Assembly: GCA_022649165.1 (NCBI GenBank)
Contig: JALCNR010000001.1
Coordinates: forward strand, 1-64,000
DNA from: Actinomyces sp.
Lineage (GTDB): Bacteria; Actinomycetota; Actinomycetes; Actinomycetales; Actinomycetaceae
Reading direction: 5' to 3'
DNA: 64,000 nt
Each line of letters starts with the position of its first letter. The stretch's first letter is position 1. The position numbers and the translations under genes are program-made. Below, piece after piece: positions 63,955 through 64,000 of the stretch. The notes under the pieces are model-generated. The model was not told where the DNA came from. It saw only the letters and a program-made list of their open reading frames with translations, and searched no databases.

Positions 63955-64000
63955 AGGCGGGGCCGACGTCATCCGTCAAGCAGCGTGGGCTCCTCGGGTG

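Overview
The window is a gap-free, very GC-rich (about 72-75 % by eye) bacterial chromosome segment. Gene content and order point to an actinobacterium, most likely the Actinomycetaceae (Actinomyces/Schaalia-like): no ftsA in the division cluster, Wag31-type DivIVA plus SepF, a SepIVA-like gene between coaD and a YceD gene, a PriA-type HisA, a DUF3040 protein next to mraZ, ATGA/GTGA stop-start overlaps and several probable leaderless starts. The family placement is inference. I see no prophage, insertion sequence, CRISPR array, tRNA or rRNA gene. Nearly everything is conserved housekeeping content.

Layout: 1-3178 (minus) carries rpmA (cut by the window edge), rplU and an RNase E/G gene. 3553-11548 (plus) is a cytochrome bd operon, cydA-cydB-cydD-cydC, ending in a GAF-domain histidine kinase translationally coupled to cydC; its likely response regulator lies convergently at 11594-12238. 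12298-19270 (minus) holds rnc, a YceD gene, sepIVA, coaD, rsmD, recG and a FakA-like gene, divergent from rpmB (plus), which ends at a strong terminator. 19774-23000 (minus) is infC-rpmI-rplT-trmH-thiL, with a long structured leader and an ATC start for infC. 23446-29381 (minus) is the histidine block hisD-hisC-hisB-hypothetical-hisH-priA-sseB. A class I aldolase and an S4 protein follow on the plus strand.

30698-36859 (minus) contains divIVA, lspA, rluD, a GNAT gene and dnaE. 37052-52617 (minus) is the division and cell wall (dcw) cluster: mraZ, rsmH, ftsL, ftsI, murF, mraY, murD, ftsW, murG, murC, ftsQ, ftsZ, pgeF, sepF, yggT, running directly towards divIVA. murE is missing between ftsI and murF, and yggS is missing between pgeF and sepF. 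Upstream lie a DUF3040 gene and dinB (minus). 54843-63954 holds a spermidine synthase-like gene, an MFS transporter, a PAC2 protein, a HelD-like helicase, serA and a long-chain acyl-CoA ligase.

The most interesting signals are regulatory: an in-register array of MraZ boxes over a probable mraZ -10, an attenuator-like infC leader with a non-AUG start, a recurring TANNNT-N6-start arrangement (leaderless transcription), palindromes at the cydA, divIVA and fadD promoters, and the physical link between a bd oxidase operon and a GAF two-component system. I did not find a clearly novel multi-gene system.
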